Positions 9,970 through 23,400 of a stretch of DNA of 64,000 bases are shown one piece after another. Under the pieces are notes generated by a model, which saw only the letters and a program-made list of their open reading frames with translations, was not told where the DNA came from and made no database searches. Source of the DNA: Cryptomeria japonica (lineage: Eukaryota; Streptophyta; Pinopsida; Cupressales; Cupressaceae); assembly GCF_030272615.1 (NCBI RefSeq), contig NC_081407.1:436824230-436888229 (forward strand), in the 5' to 3' direction. The first letter of the stretch is position 1, and every line of letters starts with the position of its first letter. Position numbers and translations under genes: made by a program.

Positions 9970-11973
9970 GGACATGCACATTCCTTCTAGTAATGTTGCT
10001 ATATAATTTAAGGGCACAAAAACAAAATTCCATAGCCAAGACTCTCTTGTACTGCTAGACTTGTTTGATTGTATCTTGGAAGCAAATTGTTTTAAAGGGA
10101 CCTAATCAAAGATACTCTTGGCACAATCTTCCAAACAATTAGAGGAGCAACTAAAATGGGAAGCACTCTAATTGAACTAGCTTACTTGTACTCCTTATCT
10201 ACATCCTAGTTTTGCATTTAAACATTTGGATTCAGAGCCTCCTCAATGTCCCTTATGCTATGAGAACTCATAATAACACTACAAGAAATGAAATTTATAA
10301 ACTTAATGGCAACTACAAGAGCTCAAGACATAAGGATTCTCCTTTTTCATTTTCTTACTTAAAGTTGCACAAAGTGCTGAAGTGGAGGATAGACAAAAGT
10401 TGCAATCCTTCTACCTTCAACCTTATGTTATTTTGTTTGATAATCGATTAGCTCAATGCTTACATTAAAACATTATTAAATACTAATTTATTAATTACAA
10501 AGAACGGTAAGGTCTTATTTTTCTTTTTTAGTTTTCTGTACTGGTTCCACAAAGTTCAAAAGCAACGGATACACAAAAGACACAATCGTCATTTGACTAC
10601 TTGAATAACCAAAGAAAAGTCTCAAATTAGAAATAAAACGTTTATAAATTAAAAAAAAGAAATTTCTAAATTTAAAACTAAAAGACAATTTTACTTTTCT
10701 TTTTCATACTCCATATCACAAGGCATTATAAGCAAAGGATACACAAATTAATTCAGTTTTCTATTTATAAGTATACAAGTGAGTTTTAAAAAAATTAAAA
10801 CCCTAATAACAGCATTTTAAAACCCTATACACATGTTTTATTAATCCTAAAATAGCATTAATAATTTTGAAGTTAAATGGAAATTTTAAAACTTTGAAAT
10901 AAAAACAGCATTTAAACACCTTCAAATTTAAAAAAGAGAAAAAGAAAAAAACATACAATTCATTCATTGACATTTACATTTTGTTTGATTAAATATTGCA
11001 ATAGTGAAAACATTAGATTTGAGCTCTTACCTTGATCAATGATGGAGAAAATCTCAAGTTCAATGCAAAATTGCAAATGGCGAATTGTTGAATGTTGACT
11101 GCAATTTCAATTGAGGGTGTTTCATCATATTTATAGGTTTTTTGTGGTTGTGGGGCATTTGAGGGGCCCACTTCCAAATTAGGGAGGCCAACAACTTCAG
11201 GTTTTTTTTTGTTGAAGGAGTTTGTATAAATCCGTCCCCAAAATGCGTCTCCCCGTCTCAAGAACTTGGTGGAACATAGATTTTTATTGAATTTCTATAC
11301 ATATCCTATAAGCATCCCTTGAATATCAGGAAACTTCCTAAAAAGGTTTCTTACATAAATCATATAAATTACATTGGATTTTCTTAGAATGCTGATATTT
11401 GGTTGATAAGCTAAAAGAAATAAACAAATATGCTGCTAGACTCGTAATTTCTGTTTTTTACATAAAAATTTACAAGTTTTTTTGGTATTAGAAAGTTTAA
11501 TTATTAAATCCCAAAGAGGTAATGGTATGAAAGAAATGATAAGGCTGAAGATGCATACATGCATTAAAGTTCTATCAATTGATTGAAAATATAGTCATCT
11601 CCAAGGACAGCATACCATGTTTTTAAAAATAATGGCATTCCCCTCCTAATGGTTCATAGTTTAAAATAATTTTCTATACAAAGATGATTATTATCAGATA
11701 TCAATATAATTAATAATATTTTTTGTTGGCATCTATTTGAATACTTTAAAATATTAATTTTTCTCATTTTTTAAGCAATTTAGTATTTGACATTCCTTAA
11801 AGTTGCATATCCATTGTATGATTGTATTGCCATTTCTTGGTAACTCTAGTTTTAACAAGGTATATAAGAGCACTATTACTAAGATCTTCCAAGTTCATGA
11901 ATTGAATTCACTGCTACCTGTGATAAGGAGTTGCTAAAATATACTAATGCTTTACTTTGGTGATTGAAACACC
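9970..11973. other. Decayed AT-rich DNA with a hAT-like GTCTC end
   Basis: No gene can be supported. At 11225-11265 a short CCCCGTCTC-type stretch resembles the hAT-like terminal region at 2390-2600 and may be the far end of the BED-finger element. Just before element G (about 11880-11978) the sequence continues across G into 26416 onward. Confidence 0.45.
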
Positions 11974-11978
11974 TAGAC

Positions 11979-13401
11979 TGTCATGTCCCCTCTTTAGCTC
12001 TGTCTAGCAGAGACGTGTGAGTCGGCTTATTTTGGGGTCTTGTAGGCTGACAGTGGTGGATAGAGACTCAGAGAGGATATTCAGTGTTTGGGATTTGGTA
12101 TTCTGGCAGTAGTGGACCAGTTTGGAGCAGTTCCTTAATTTTAGGAGGCATTTCCTTCTTTTGTGGAGGCTATTCCTACTATTTAGGAGGATTTGACAGT
12201 ACCCAGGGTTGGGTTACCATGAGACTATTCCTTGGGTTCAGTTTCAGGAGATTTGGGTATGTTTCCTAGCTTCTAGGAGCATCCCTAGATTTTAGGGACA
12301 AGATTGCTCGAGGATCCATGATTTCCGACAACAGTCACAAACAGGGGGCAGGTTTCATTTCAGACTTGTGGAGTCAGAAGAGCATTATATGGCTATTTGG
12401 GATATATTTTTAATATTTCCTAAGCTAGCGTCTTATTAATTAAATAAAGCTATTTATATAGCTAATTGGAGTAATAAGGGGATTTTGGCTTCTTCTGGTT
12501 ACATAGGCATATGTGTTATAGCTCGTTGGAAAGGTCTTGAATTATTATAACTTATTTTCATCATTCGGAGACCTTCTAGCACCTTGAGTTTTGTTATTTG
12601 ACAAAAGGGGTGTTTTTCCTATACATAAAGGCCTTTTAATTAAGAATATGCCATTATTTAATAAAGGTAGAAGCATATTCTCCCTTTAGAGTTCGAGTAG
12701 CTTTGAGAGGGAGATAAAAGGAGATGTTGGCTCATTATTTTATTATCTTTTTACATCTTCAAACTTGGCATTTGTGAATTTGCTCTGAGGAGCGATTTCT
12801 GGAGAACTGGGATGCAAACCCCAAGGCTTGGATATTGGGACGCAAACCCCAATAGAAGGTTTCAGCAGCTTCATTTGGTTACAGACTTTGATTGGAGTGC
12901 AAGTTCAGCATTGGAAGAGCTTTGGCTTTGGACGTTGGGTATATTGCTTGGCACGTGGAGTTCCTTGGCTGCCTGGACGTGACTGCAGCAATCATACGGC
13001 CTCCTTCCAGCTGGCACGTGGGTTGCTGATTGGTATTCATCAGCCATCTCTTTTCATTGTGCGTGGATGGTCTTTCTTGCAACCGACAACATTGTTTTGG
13101 TTGGTAGATACTTTGCTGGCATATCATTTATGTATTTTGTCTGGTACGATTTGTAGCTATTCTGGATTGGCTGAATATTATATTATTGCACATTATTTTC
13201 CAGCCTATTTCATATTTGCTGCTGTTGTTATTCATTGTTTACCTATATCTGGAAAAATACAAACAAAAACAAAAGACACAACCTTTCTGCAACTTTTGTC
13301 TCTCTCTGAAAGATCATTTAATAAACAGGAAGAATTTATTTTAAAACAAATAATTAAAAATTACAGCCTGTCAGCTTAAAAGATCCAACAGGGATCTTTC
13401 A
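11979..13401 (+). repeat. Element G 5' LTR
   Basis: It begins TGTCATGTCCCC and ends GATCTTTCA; the 3' LTR at 24993-26415 matches over its full length with scattered substitutions. A CCTATACATAAAGG stretch near 12617 is a candidate TATA region. A 183-codon ORF (12828-13379) is also open in the 3' LTR (25842-26393), but it has no recognisable domain and may be chance. Confidence 0.9.
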
Positions 13402-13402
13402 G

Positions 13403-13414
13403 TGGTATCAGAGC
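13403..13414 (+). promoter_or_regulatory. Element G primer binding site (initiator tRNA-Met type)
   Basis: TGGTATCAGAGC lies one base after the LTR end. This is the usual plant retrotransposon site complementary to the 3' end of initiator methionine tRNA. Confidence 0.9.
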
Positions 13415-13494
13415 CTTGATCTTGCCAGCCTGTTAGATGAAGATCAATAGTTTGATTTTATATTGAAGCTTGGTTGCAGACCAAATTGGTCATC

Positions 13495-15693
13495 ATGACA
13501 CGGTTGTCTAAGAATAAACAAACACGGAAAAAATTTGAACAAACACCTTCAGGGAGTTCCAAACAGTCTAAGGGTACGACTTCATCAACTAGTACAAAGA
13601 GGAGGTCTCCTACAAAGACATTGAATGATACAGTTATGAACAACTATGACAAGTATTGTTCCCTTCCGAAAAAGATACGTGACTGTTTTTCCTTCACACA
13701 ATTCATGGGAATACCCGATGAAGATGACTTGATGCTTTCAAGTCCACGTCATCAACCAAGGAGGCAACATGAGTCATTTGAGAACCAGGGAAGCAGTGGA
13801 GGAGCAAAGGAAATGATGTCTGCAAATGAGATTGGCAGAAAATTAGTTGATAACTTTGATAGCCAGGCAGTTTTGATTGGTGAAAAAAAAATCTCAGCAT
13901 TAGGGAATAATTCATATGAGACTTCTACATCCTTGCAAGGTGTCTTACAGGTGGATTCCGTTGGAGAGTATGACAGTAGAAACAGCTCTGAAGGAATGAA
14001 TGTTGAGTTACATGAAACAGATGCATTCTCTAGTGAATTAGTTGACTCTATTGTTGAGACCAATTCCATACATGAAGAAAAATCAGAGGTTAGCATGAAT
14101 GAAACAACCCATCATAAATCAGATTTTGTGTACTTTGGGGCAGCAGATATAGAGCATTGCCAAAGGTTGAATGGAGATTGGTTAGATAGAGCTATGCAAG
14201 CAAAGATGCTTGCTACCCAAGCAAGACAGCACTTGCAAGAGTTCAAGGAAAGATGCAATCAACTTGATAATGCAAGAAGACAAAGAGAGTCATACATTAG
14301 ATCGTTATTTCTTCCAAGGGAAGAATGTGTAGATGAAGAGCTTACAAGGGAAAAGCTTCTTGAGGTAAGCCCACAACAAGAGCATGTTACATTGTGTGAA
14401 GAAGAAAGGAGGTATGATTCAAGAAATTCAGTTTGGTCTAGTTTGCCTTATGAAGTCTATGACTTCCCTCTTTTAGAGAGCCCCTTGAAGACTCAAAACA
14501 TTAATGCTGATATTTACACACTTGATGGACTAGCCACAAGTGACATATCCATTTGTGTGGAATGGAACATATTTCATTTCAAATTGGCTAATCATGCATC
14601 ATCTACAATGAAAGGACAGTTGTTAAGGTCACATGAGGCATTTTATCTTAAAGAGCTTATTATGGAGTCCAAGAGATTGTCTACTAAGAAGATCTTGCAT
14701 TTTGATAATGTTTGGTTTGTTTTGCATACTACACCTTGGAGACAATTGGTAAGGAAAAGCATAGCAATCATGGAGGTGAAGGTATGGATTAGATTAAAGG
14801 CAGCTATGGAAGCTATAAATCCATGTTACTTGCAGCAGGGTACACTTCATAGGTCAACATTCATGAAAGGAGACCCTACCCTCAAGAACAATACAAGGAA
14901 TGGCAATGAAGACACCTTGGGAAGGTTTGAACATAATTCTGATTTCCTAAATTGGGACATAAATATTTTGATTTCATATGGGCACAAATCCAAGAAGGAT
15001 AGTGAAGACAACTATAGCATGGTTGACATTTATGAAAGGATAAATAAGCATGAGATTGTGGTGGGAACTTCTATTTGCCCACAATCTGATGTTATAATAG
15101 CAGTTAGAGAAGAACACAAATCAGTTTGTATGTTGATGTCTCACCTTTATGATGTTGACACTTTGCTTGAGTGTAAGGATGTCCTAGTCTCAAGTCTTGA
15201 TATGTTACTTGATTGGGCTGCCAAGTGTATGCAAGTGTACTCTTGCATTGAAGTTTTCCAAGGTAATGGAAGAAAGGCTACAATCATTCCTAAGTCTATG
15301 ATCAAGGACAGCAGCATCATCCTCTTTCAACTACATGAATTTGCAGCTCTTATTCATGGAGCAAGTAGTGAAATTGAATTTGCAAATGTTGGTATACATG
15401 ATACATTGGTTAAGTATGGTTATTTTGATGATGTCTCTTCCAAGAGGACTGGATTTGTTTATATCAAAACAACAGTATTAAATCAGTCTGAAGAAGTTTG
15501 TGACGTACACTACTCCATACATAATGAGGAGCCAGACTTATCTTATGCTGAGTTTGTAGTTGATGTTGACAGCAGTACTTCAGTAGAGACAAGAAAAATC
15601 AATAACACACCGACAATAGGCATATCAGCAGTGAACAAAGAGCCAAGGAAGCTAATGGTTATTGTTGAAGATGTGGCAGCCAAGAGTGTGTAG
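13495..15693 (+). pseudogene. Element G internal ORF, first part, unknown protein
   Basis: I chose the ATG at 13495 (MTRLSKNKQ), about 80 bp after the primer site where gag would start. The 733-codon product has none of the gag, zinc-knuckle, protease or reverse transcriptase motifs. It begins with a basic Ser/Thr/Lys-rich stretch. Around residues 211-285 a module reads F-G-A-A-D-I, R-L-N, then an ARQHLQEFKERCNQL helix and R-S-L-F-L-P-R-E-E. The same module recurs in the second part. The frame ends at TAG 15691 but stays open in the same frame to 17124, so one stop splits a single ORF. Probable origin: a host sequence captured by the retrotransposon, with family unknown to me. Confidence 0.6.
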
Positions 15694-16927
15694 GTACAAT
15701 TTAGTGTTGAAGACTTCAAAGGAAACACAAGGAAAGGTAATAACAGTGAGCTAGCAGTCCATACTCATGTAGAAGACAATGTTATCGAGTCATCTAATGT
15801 TGGCATTCAATTTTGGGAAGATAGACATGGGAAAAGTCAAGAGTTGGTGATGTTTGATGATTTGAAAGAAAGTATAAAGAAGGAGCCCAAAATTCTGATT
15901 AGAGACAATAGTTATGTACATTCTCATTCTCGAGAGTTTGCCACCATGATACATGGAATAACAAATGAAGGATATTCTATAAGTGATAGCACTCAAAATG
16001 CTTGTGTTATTTTCAATAAAGAGATACTTGTAAGAGTTGATGACATGACACAAATGCACGACAGTCATTCTGATTTTTATAACAGCAGTAAAATACCTTT
16101 TCTTTTTCAAGTTAATGCAAATTCTAAGCATGAAGAGATGAGTGCTAGAGATTCTACCATGGGTGTTACACAAGGTGCAATCATGTTGTGTGATAAGCTT
16201 GATGATGCATCTCACCATGGGACTGATTTTATGCGCTTTGGAGCAGCTCAGATAGGACAGTCTGGAAGGTTGAATGAAGGGGGTCTAGAAAGAGCATGGC
16301 AAGTTAAGTTGTTTTTTGTCCAGACAAGGCAGCACTTACAACAAATCAAGGAGCGCCAGAAACGTTTAAATCAGGCAAGACAACAAAGAGTTGCATATCT
16401 TCGATCACACTTTCTTCCAAGAAAAGAAGACTTAGAGATTGAGCATAAGCAAAGTAAGTATGTTGATTTCAAACCAATTTTAGAGGAGTCACATATTGCA
16501 TCATTGGATTTTCATGATGATCACAAATTTGAAGGATATGCAATCATGGATGAGCACAGTGACTTTATGGATATCATTCGTAGTGGAACAGCCACCCAAG
16601 AAACAATTTTGTTTGGTGATAAGGGCATCTACAATTCTTCTTTGGATGTGTCACAAATTTCATGTGATATGGCAGTTATGTGTTTGTTGGTTGGTGATTC
16701 AATCTTCCTTGACTCTCCGGTAGTTAGTGGCTGTCCTACTGCGATTTCCCATGCACTTGCAGATTTATCATGGTCTACATCAGCTCTTGAGTTGCATGGG
16801 AGTGTGAAGAGATATGACTACTTGATAGACATTGAGATCGGGATCGATATCCTTGGTTGGCATTGGTATAATAACATTTACAACCTCATTCATGATGCTG
16901 GTCTAAGTTATAACAATAGCTTATGGG
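15694..16927 (+). pseudogene. Element G internal ORF, second part, unknown protein
   Basis: This continues the same frame after the single TAG. It carries a second copy of the module seen upstream (about 16228-16440): F-G-A-A-Q-I, R-L-N, TRQHLQQIKERQKRLNQARQ, then R-S-H-F-L-P-R-K-E-D. The ~2,100-bp spacing between modules suggests internal duplication of a longer unit or capture of two related gene pieces. It has no transmembrane segment or catalytic motif that I recognise. From 16928 the reading frame runs directly into integrase-derived sequence, so foreign and retroviral sequence are joined in frame. Confidence 0.55.
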
Positions 16928-17305
16928 GAGCTGAGAAGCTCAAACCTTGTATTTACAAACCATATAGAGTATTCAGGCGAGTTGGAGAGGTTGCTTATGA
17001 GGTTGAGTTACCACCTAGCAGTAAAATTCATAATGTGTTTCACGTGTCATGCCTGAAGAAGGCCTTGGACAACATATTACAGCATCACCCGATTTGCCTC
17101 CCATGGATGAGGAAGGTAAATTGACTCTGGTTCTTGAGGAGATTCTTGAGGTGAGGGAACGACGGCTGAGAAACCGGGTGATTCGGGAGTATTTGGTACG
17201 CTGGAGAGGTCTTCCCATAGAGGATGCCACTTGGAAGGGTGAGTCTATTTTGCAGCATCCAGCTTTGTAGTTGCTTGTGGGCAAGCATCTCTGAGAGGGG
17301 AGGAC
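16928..17305 (+). pseudogene. Chromovirus integrase C-terminus and chromodomain, copy 1
   Basis: It begins GAEKLKP and continues VGEVAYEVELPP, then VFHVSCLKKAL, matching the end of element D's integrase. One base is missing near 17066, moving the rest to another frame (17049-17270). There the chromodomain reads REYLVRWRGLPIEDATW. Chromodomains guide integrase of this lineage to marked chromatin. A TAG at the end of the ORF and a TGA in the polypurine region (CGA in copy 2) kill this copy. The same frameshift is present in copy 2 at 24698-24992. Confidence 0.85.
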
Positions 17306-17548
17306 TGTCATGTCCCCTCTTTAGCTCTGTCTAGCAGAGACATGTGAGTCAGCTTATTTTGGGGTCTTGTAGGCTGACAATGGTGGATAGAGACTCAAAG
17401 AGGATATTCAGTGTTTGGGATTTGGTATTCTGGCAGTAGTGGACCAGTTTGGAGCAGTTCCTTAATTTTAGGAGGCATTTCCTTCTTTTGTGGAGGTTAT
17501 TCCTACTATTTAGGAGGATTTGACAGTACTCAGGGATGGGTTACCACC
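17293..17548 (+). repeat. Polypurine tract plus truncated extra LTR in G
   Basis: GAGAGGGGAGGAC (17293-17305) is followed by TGTCATGTCCCC, the start of an LTR that matches the first ~238 bp of G's LTRs and then stops at GGGTTACC, where the flank of element B begins. It forms a 533-bp duplicated unit with 17011-17305. Bases 17544-17548 (CCACC) are the left copy of B's target duplication. Confidence 0.85.
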
Positions 17549-18017
17549 TGTTGTGACCATTTCACACATCGCCCCATTAAAATGGGGGCCCCCTCTTTTT
17601 GCTTTTGTTTTGCCTGTTCTTCTCTCTCTTTTTAGGGTTTTTTGAGTAAGTGAATGAGTTGTCTAGACTAGGGTTAAGCCTTAGGGGTTTCTTTTGGATA
17701 TTCTCAAGCCGAGTCCAGTCAAATTTTGAAAGATTATTAAGCATCCTCCCGAAGATTGCAAATTTTTGAAATAGGATGAGCCTGTCAGAAAGTCAAGTAT
17801 GTCTCAGGTTAGGTCTAATCAGGATTTTGGGGAAAATTCAAACTATGTCTAAGTGTTAGCATTTTAATGATGGAATTGTGCATTTTTGTCTGGATAAATT
17901 TTGACCAAATTTTTGAAGGCTTGCTAACTGGTCCCTGGCCTTGAAGATGACCTAACCCTGCTTGGTGAAGTGATTGAAGACCTAAATTGTGGTTATTTTG
18001 GCTTATAAAGGTGAAAT

Positions 18018-19782
18018 CGTCCCTGTCCCTCTCCCAGGGACCAAGGCGAAAATGCCATTTAATGCATATCTGTCTCTAACTTCCTTTAATTGTTTTGTGC
18101 AGGGTCGCCAGGGGATATAATTGGACGTAAATTGAAGATTTTGAAGATTTTGAAGACTCGAAAATGATAAGTTTTGAAGGTTTAAGGCGAATTCGCTCCT
18201 GTCCTCTACTGAAGGACCAAGGCGAAATGGTTTACTTAGGTCATTCTTGGCCTTGATTGGTCAAATTGAAGCACCAAGGATACAATGATGGATGAAATCA
18301 ACATGATAGAACACCCAGACTTAGTCAAAAGCAATGAAAGGTTGAACTTTTGTCTAGCAAGATGAATTCGCTCCTGTCCCTCACCAAGGGACCAGAGCGA
18401 TTTTCTTTGTATACACCTTTTTGGACCTTTTCAGGATTTGGGCTCTTGTTCATAGCTTGTAAAAGATGATATCTTCCCTAGCAAAGGAAATTTGAAATGA
18501 AAAGTGAAAAGATTTGGCCTTGAGGACAAAAATCGCTCCTGTCCCTCACTGAAGGACCAGAGCTTGAATTCCAAATTTGCATTATCCTTGCAAGATTTAA
18601 GTGATTTCGCGATTTGAAGAGGTCAAAAGAAGTATGTTTTATTCGTTGAATATAACTTGAGTGGCCTACAAAGGAGAAAATCAACCCAAGTTTCAATAGG
18701 CGCTCCTGTCCCTCTCCAAGGGACCAAAGCGATTTTCAAAGGGCGCTCCTGTCCCTCTCCAAGGGACCAGAGCGATTTTCTCACAAGACAAACTTCTGGC
18801 AAAGGAAAAGCAAGTTTCATGTTTGAGATGAATGAAGGAGGACGTAATCAATCCATTGAAGATAATTTCAAAAGTTAGCAAAGCATAAGTGTGCTCATAA
18901 TTGCCAAGGAGCTCCTGTCCCTCTCCAAGGGACCAGGGCGAAAAACACATTAACAGGCCTTCCTCCCCAAATTTGGACGAATCCAGATCAAGACATAAGA
19001 TTGGAGTGATATTTAAAGTGCTTCAAGGAAGAATGAAGTTGCAAAGACCACGAAATTCGATGAAAAATGGCTAGGGCGCTCCTGTCCCTCACCAAGGGAC
19101 CAGAGCGAAATCTTCAAATTTGCCTAATAGCCTAACATTTTGGAATGTTACTTTCGTTTCCAAGACTCAAGATGGAATAAGGAATGATGTTTTATGCCTT
19201 GAAGGTAATTAGATATTGATGTGGTTAGGAGATTGTGCAATAAGCTAAAAGGCGCTCCTGTCCTTCACTGGAGGACCAGGGCGATTTCTATAAAACCAAC
19301 AATTTTCCTCCAAAGCCACGCCAAGACAAGGTGATACAAGATGGGAAATGTCTTTCGAAAATGATGGACAAGGAATTGACCTCAAGAATCAACAATCCTA
19401 GGCTCAAAAACAAAAATCGCTCCTGTCCTTCACTAGAGGACCAGGGCGAAAATCCTTGGAAGAGCTCATTTTGTCTTGAGAAAGCGAGTTGAACATGCAT
19501 AGAACGAACAATGAAGATCATTGATTGCCCTGCAACACGAATTGGCAATTTGGAAGATAAAGATCAAGGACAAAAGACAAAAATCGCTCCTGTCCCTCTC
19601 CAAGGGACCAGGGCGAAAATGCTTTAAGGCAAGCTCCTTCCGAAGATCACATGGATTAAACTCAAAGTTCCAAATGAAAATCCCATTTTGGACGCCAAAG
19701 GTGAGGTTTTGAACGTAAAAACGAGAAATGCAAGGTCTAAAGTGCATGATCGCTCCTGTCCCTCTCCAAGGGACCAGAGCGA
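18018..19782 (+). repeat. Element B hairpin array (12 units)
   Basis: Left arm CGCTCCTGTCCC and right arm GGGACCAGAGCG enclose a 5-7-nt loop. Unit starts: 18018, 18194, 18369, 18534, 18701, 18744, 18910, 19077, 19253, 19418, 19585, 19751. Intervals are 176, 175, 165, 167, 43, 166, 167, 176, 165, 167, 166. Units 18194, 19253 and 19418 have GTCCT paired with AGGAC instead of GTCCC with GGGAC. The spacers are diverged unique-looking DNA, but several are recognisably related to the corresponding spacers of array C. Confidence 0.9.
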
Positions 19783-20409
19783 TGTTATTGATGTCCATTA
19801 TTTTCCCATGCTTGAGCACTTACTTCAAACAACTCACATTAAATGTCAAATTCGCTAAAACCTTGAAATATTGTAATTAAATTGGCATTTAATAAGGGTG
19901 CGTTGATATTTAATAATTAATTTAAGCCTTAGAAAATCGTTTTTTATTATTATTAAGGCCTTTTGAAATTAATTATTATTAATTTAAAATAAAAGATAGA
20001 GCGCTTGGGGTATCATTTTAATACTTTTTATAAAGTCGGCCTCTTCTTTTATTAAATTTTTGTTTATTTTTTGGTCTATTTTCACCAAGTCGGCCTATAA
20101 GGAATGAGGTGGTGAGCCCCTACATGTTAATCCATCATTCATCCATTCATTCAAGTGCGATTTGGAGAAGCAAGGAGGAGTGCGAAATCTGGTCTAAGTT
20201 GGAGCGAACTTTGTTAGAGGCTAGAGGTGGAGCGAATTTTCCTCAAGGCGTTGAAGACTAAAGGTGGTAGAATTAATGATTGCGAAGGCTAGAGGTGGTG
20301 AAGTTGATAAAGGAAGCGCATTTTGAAGACTTCGACCCACATTTTGCCTAGCGAACTTGCCTAATTTTGCATCATTTCTTAGAGTTAGTTCTCAAGAAGA
20401 GGTATCAAG

Positions 20410-23400
20410 ATGGCGACACCAAAGGCAAAAGCATCCACTAGTCGTCCAGCTCTCATGAAGGAAGATCAAAGGAATGAAGAATTGGAGACCAAGATTGTGT
20501 CAAAATGGAGCAACATTGGAGATACCAACTTGGGAAACTTCAGTGTGAAGAAGTTTCGAGAGGTCCCTTACATTGGAAAGCCATCACCTGTCGCAAGGAG
20601 AATAATTGAAAGTGGCATTATCAAGGCGGTCGGTTTCCCTCCAGCAGTCCAGTGCCATGAGCTGATGATCGAGTGCGCCCGCCATTATAACCCACAATCA
20701 AGATCGATCGTGTCCAAGGAGGGAAACACTTTGGCTTACCTTTCAGAGGAGGCTATAAGTGAGGCTCTTCATCTACCAGAACATAAAGATATGATTTACA
20801 AAAGCTTGGAAGGAGCTAGATCCATGTACGAAGATGATCCAGACACTTGCTTGAGCATCATCAATAAGAATTGGTTACTCAAAAGTCGTCCTCGCCTGAG
20901 CAAGATTCCCAACACACCACATAGGATCGACTTCCAGGAGGAGTACAGAGATTTGATAACTTTGCTCAATCGAGTTACAAGGGCTCCTCAAGCCTTCTAT
21001 TTTGAGAAGTGGATGTTCTACTTCATCCAGGTGATAGTTCAAGGGAAAGGAACAATTCATTGGGCTAGAATTATTAGCCATTGCTTGGATGTGCAGTTAA
21101 GAAGACTGAAGGCTACCAAATCCTTCCACATGAGTTCATAAATCATATATGCCTTGATCAGGAGTTTTGAGTATGCAGGACTACCTCACAGAGGAATGAT
21201 TGGAAGAGGGCCCGAGGAAGTCAGAGTTTGTGATTCTTATGTCCATTTGCATCATCCACCTGGAAGTGACTACAAGTTAGTCAATGATACCTTCACGATG
21301 TACATCACCAGGACATTGCAAGGCGGGATTCACAATCGGCTATCTCAAGATGCCCAGGAGCTTGTGAAGAGGTATGGTGCTTGGTTTATCCAATTCCAGA
21401 AGTTTACATATATTAGAGTTCATGGGTGTTCTTCACCTCCATATATGTTGCCAAGATATCCGACAGACAGGATAGTGTTACTTGAGGTGACTAGGCAGTT
21501 GGCAGCTTATGCAAAGGTGTTCAAACACAGGCATGGAAATGGAATTCCTGTGCCTATCATACTAGGGAATTCAGTTGAGGTATGTCCTAATGCTCTAGCC
21601 ATGGATGATGCAGAGAAAGAGTTGGCCTTATATTCATTTTCGTTCTTTGCCTTGAGAGAGAACTTTGATCCTTATGGATATATAGAAGAAACAGTTGGTA
21701 GAAAGTAAAAGCACGAATTTTAGATAGAGGACTTTTTGATGAATCTCTCAGATGATTTAGAAGTGAAAAGAAAGATGCATTCCAGGTTACCTTTGGATTT
21801 CATCAGGAAATGCAAAGTTTACAGAGTGGCTGATCAAGCTCAGGACAATGGCAGACATCTCCAATCATCTTATGACCGAGAAGACAAAGCAGTGAAGATA
21901 GATTGGAATGAACCTGAGGTTCTTGACTTAAAAGCTTTGATGGCTCCAGTTTTGTCTTGTACTCGCAGATGGGTTGATGTTCAACATCAAAAGTTGAGAG
22001 AACAGAACATACCTATGACTTTTACTTTGGAGGAAAGACCAGGAGAAGGAGGAGCAAGTGTAAGTGAAGGCAATCCTCATCCTAGAAGCACAAGTGAAGG
22101 TAATCTTCGAACTGTAAGTGAAGGCAATCCCCATCCTAGAGGTGCGAAGAGGAAAGAAAGACCTGAGAAAAGAGAGCCCTCCAAGAAGAAACAAGAGGCC
22201 AATCGAGATCGCTCATCCGGTACATCTTCTCGACATGAAAAAAGGACAAGTCAGAATGTAGGACAAGAGAAAAGAGTACCTGAAGTTGAGGAATCTATAG
22301 AATCAATGGTACAGAATGATACACACGAAGAAGGGCAGGCGTCTCAACGTTCATCAAGTCAATCTCCTCAAGTTAATGAGCTACACGAAGACAAGAATAA
22401 TGATGAAGTGACATCTCCTCTCCGGGAAGAAGAACCATTGCCTAAAGAGATACAAGTTAGAGAGACAAGATCCGCCATTCCAGATTGGTTGAAGGAGAGG
22501 CTAACAAAGGTGATTGTGATCGAAGATGAAGATAATGTAATTGATTTAGAAAGCCTTGTTGGAAATTCTCAGGGGGTAACAGAAAGGAAGAAGGCCACCA
22601 AGATGTCCAAGATGATCAGAGATGAGACAGGGTCCAGGAAGTTGCAGATAGCTACACCGGCAGTGGACAAGTACGAAGGTGAAATCCTTGCAGAAGAGTA
22701 TGATGTAGAAACATTTGAACTTGGTCCACTCACTGCCGAGCAGACACTAGATGAGGCAACTGATTCATTTGAGGCACTTAAAGACAAGCTTAGAGAAGAA
22801 ATGGAAAAGAATAGAAAGCTTGAGCGAGAGGTCAGTGCTTGGAGAGGCTACTTTAGCCATCTCAATCAGCCTTTGGGACGTCAGGATCCAGCAGTATCTC
22901 CTGTGCAAGCACTTCCCCTTGAATCAGTTGGTGAGGCAGAAAGAGTTAAGAGCTTGGTCCAGCTTATGAGCTCTTGGATTGACAAATCCCATACCGTTGC
23001 CATTGAGTTCGCAACAAGAATGATGCAGACCACCCATCGAGCTATCCAGGTCCTTGAGATCATTCACAACCTAATGATAACAGTAGCCGCCTTTGCCCAC
23101 ACTAGAGATGTTATCATTCCTGTTCTGCAAGTAATCAGGCAAACACCAAGGAAGATCTTAGCACAAGAAAAGATAATGGATGGAGGAGCTCATAATTTAC
23201 TCCAATGGTCAACTCTACTTCAAATGAAGGAAGTTCTTTTCGAAGACATTAGTACCAAATACAATCAAGTTGAGGAGGTCATCCATCCAATTCAGGACAG
23301 GGTGTTTGAGGTGTTATGTTCTATTCTTGGCAGAAGGATTGAAGATGAGACAGATGTGAATCTTCAAGAGTTGGAGGAGAAGGTCAAGGTCATCTTTTGC

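Noticed and set aside
12828-13379. 183-codon LTR ORF as a gene (also 25842-26393)
   Set aside because: Open in both G LTRs, but LTR copies share sequence by descent, the product has no recognisable domain, and it would overlap the promoter/R region.
15691-15693. Programmed stop readthrough in G ORF
   Set aside because: No recoding signal is visible and neighbouring retroelement genes carry similar random stops; ordinary decay explains it.
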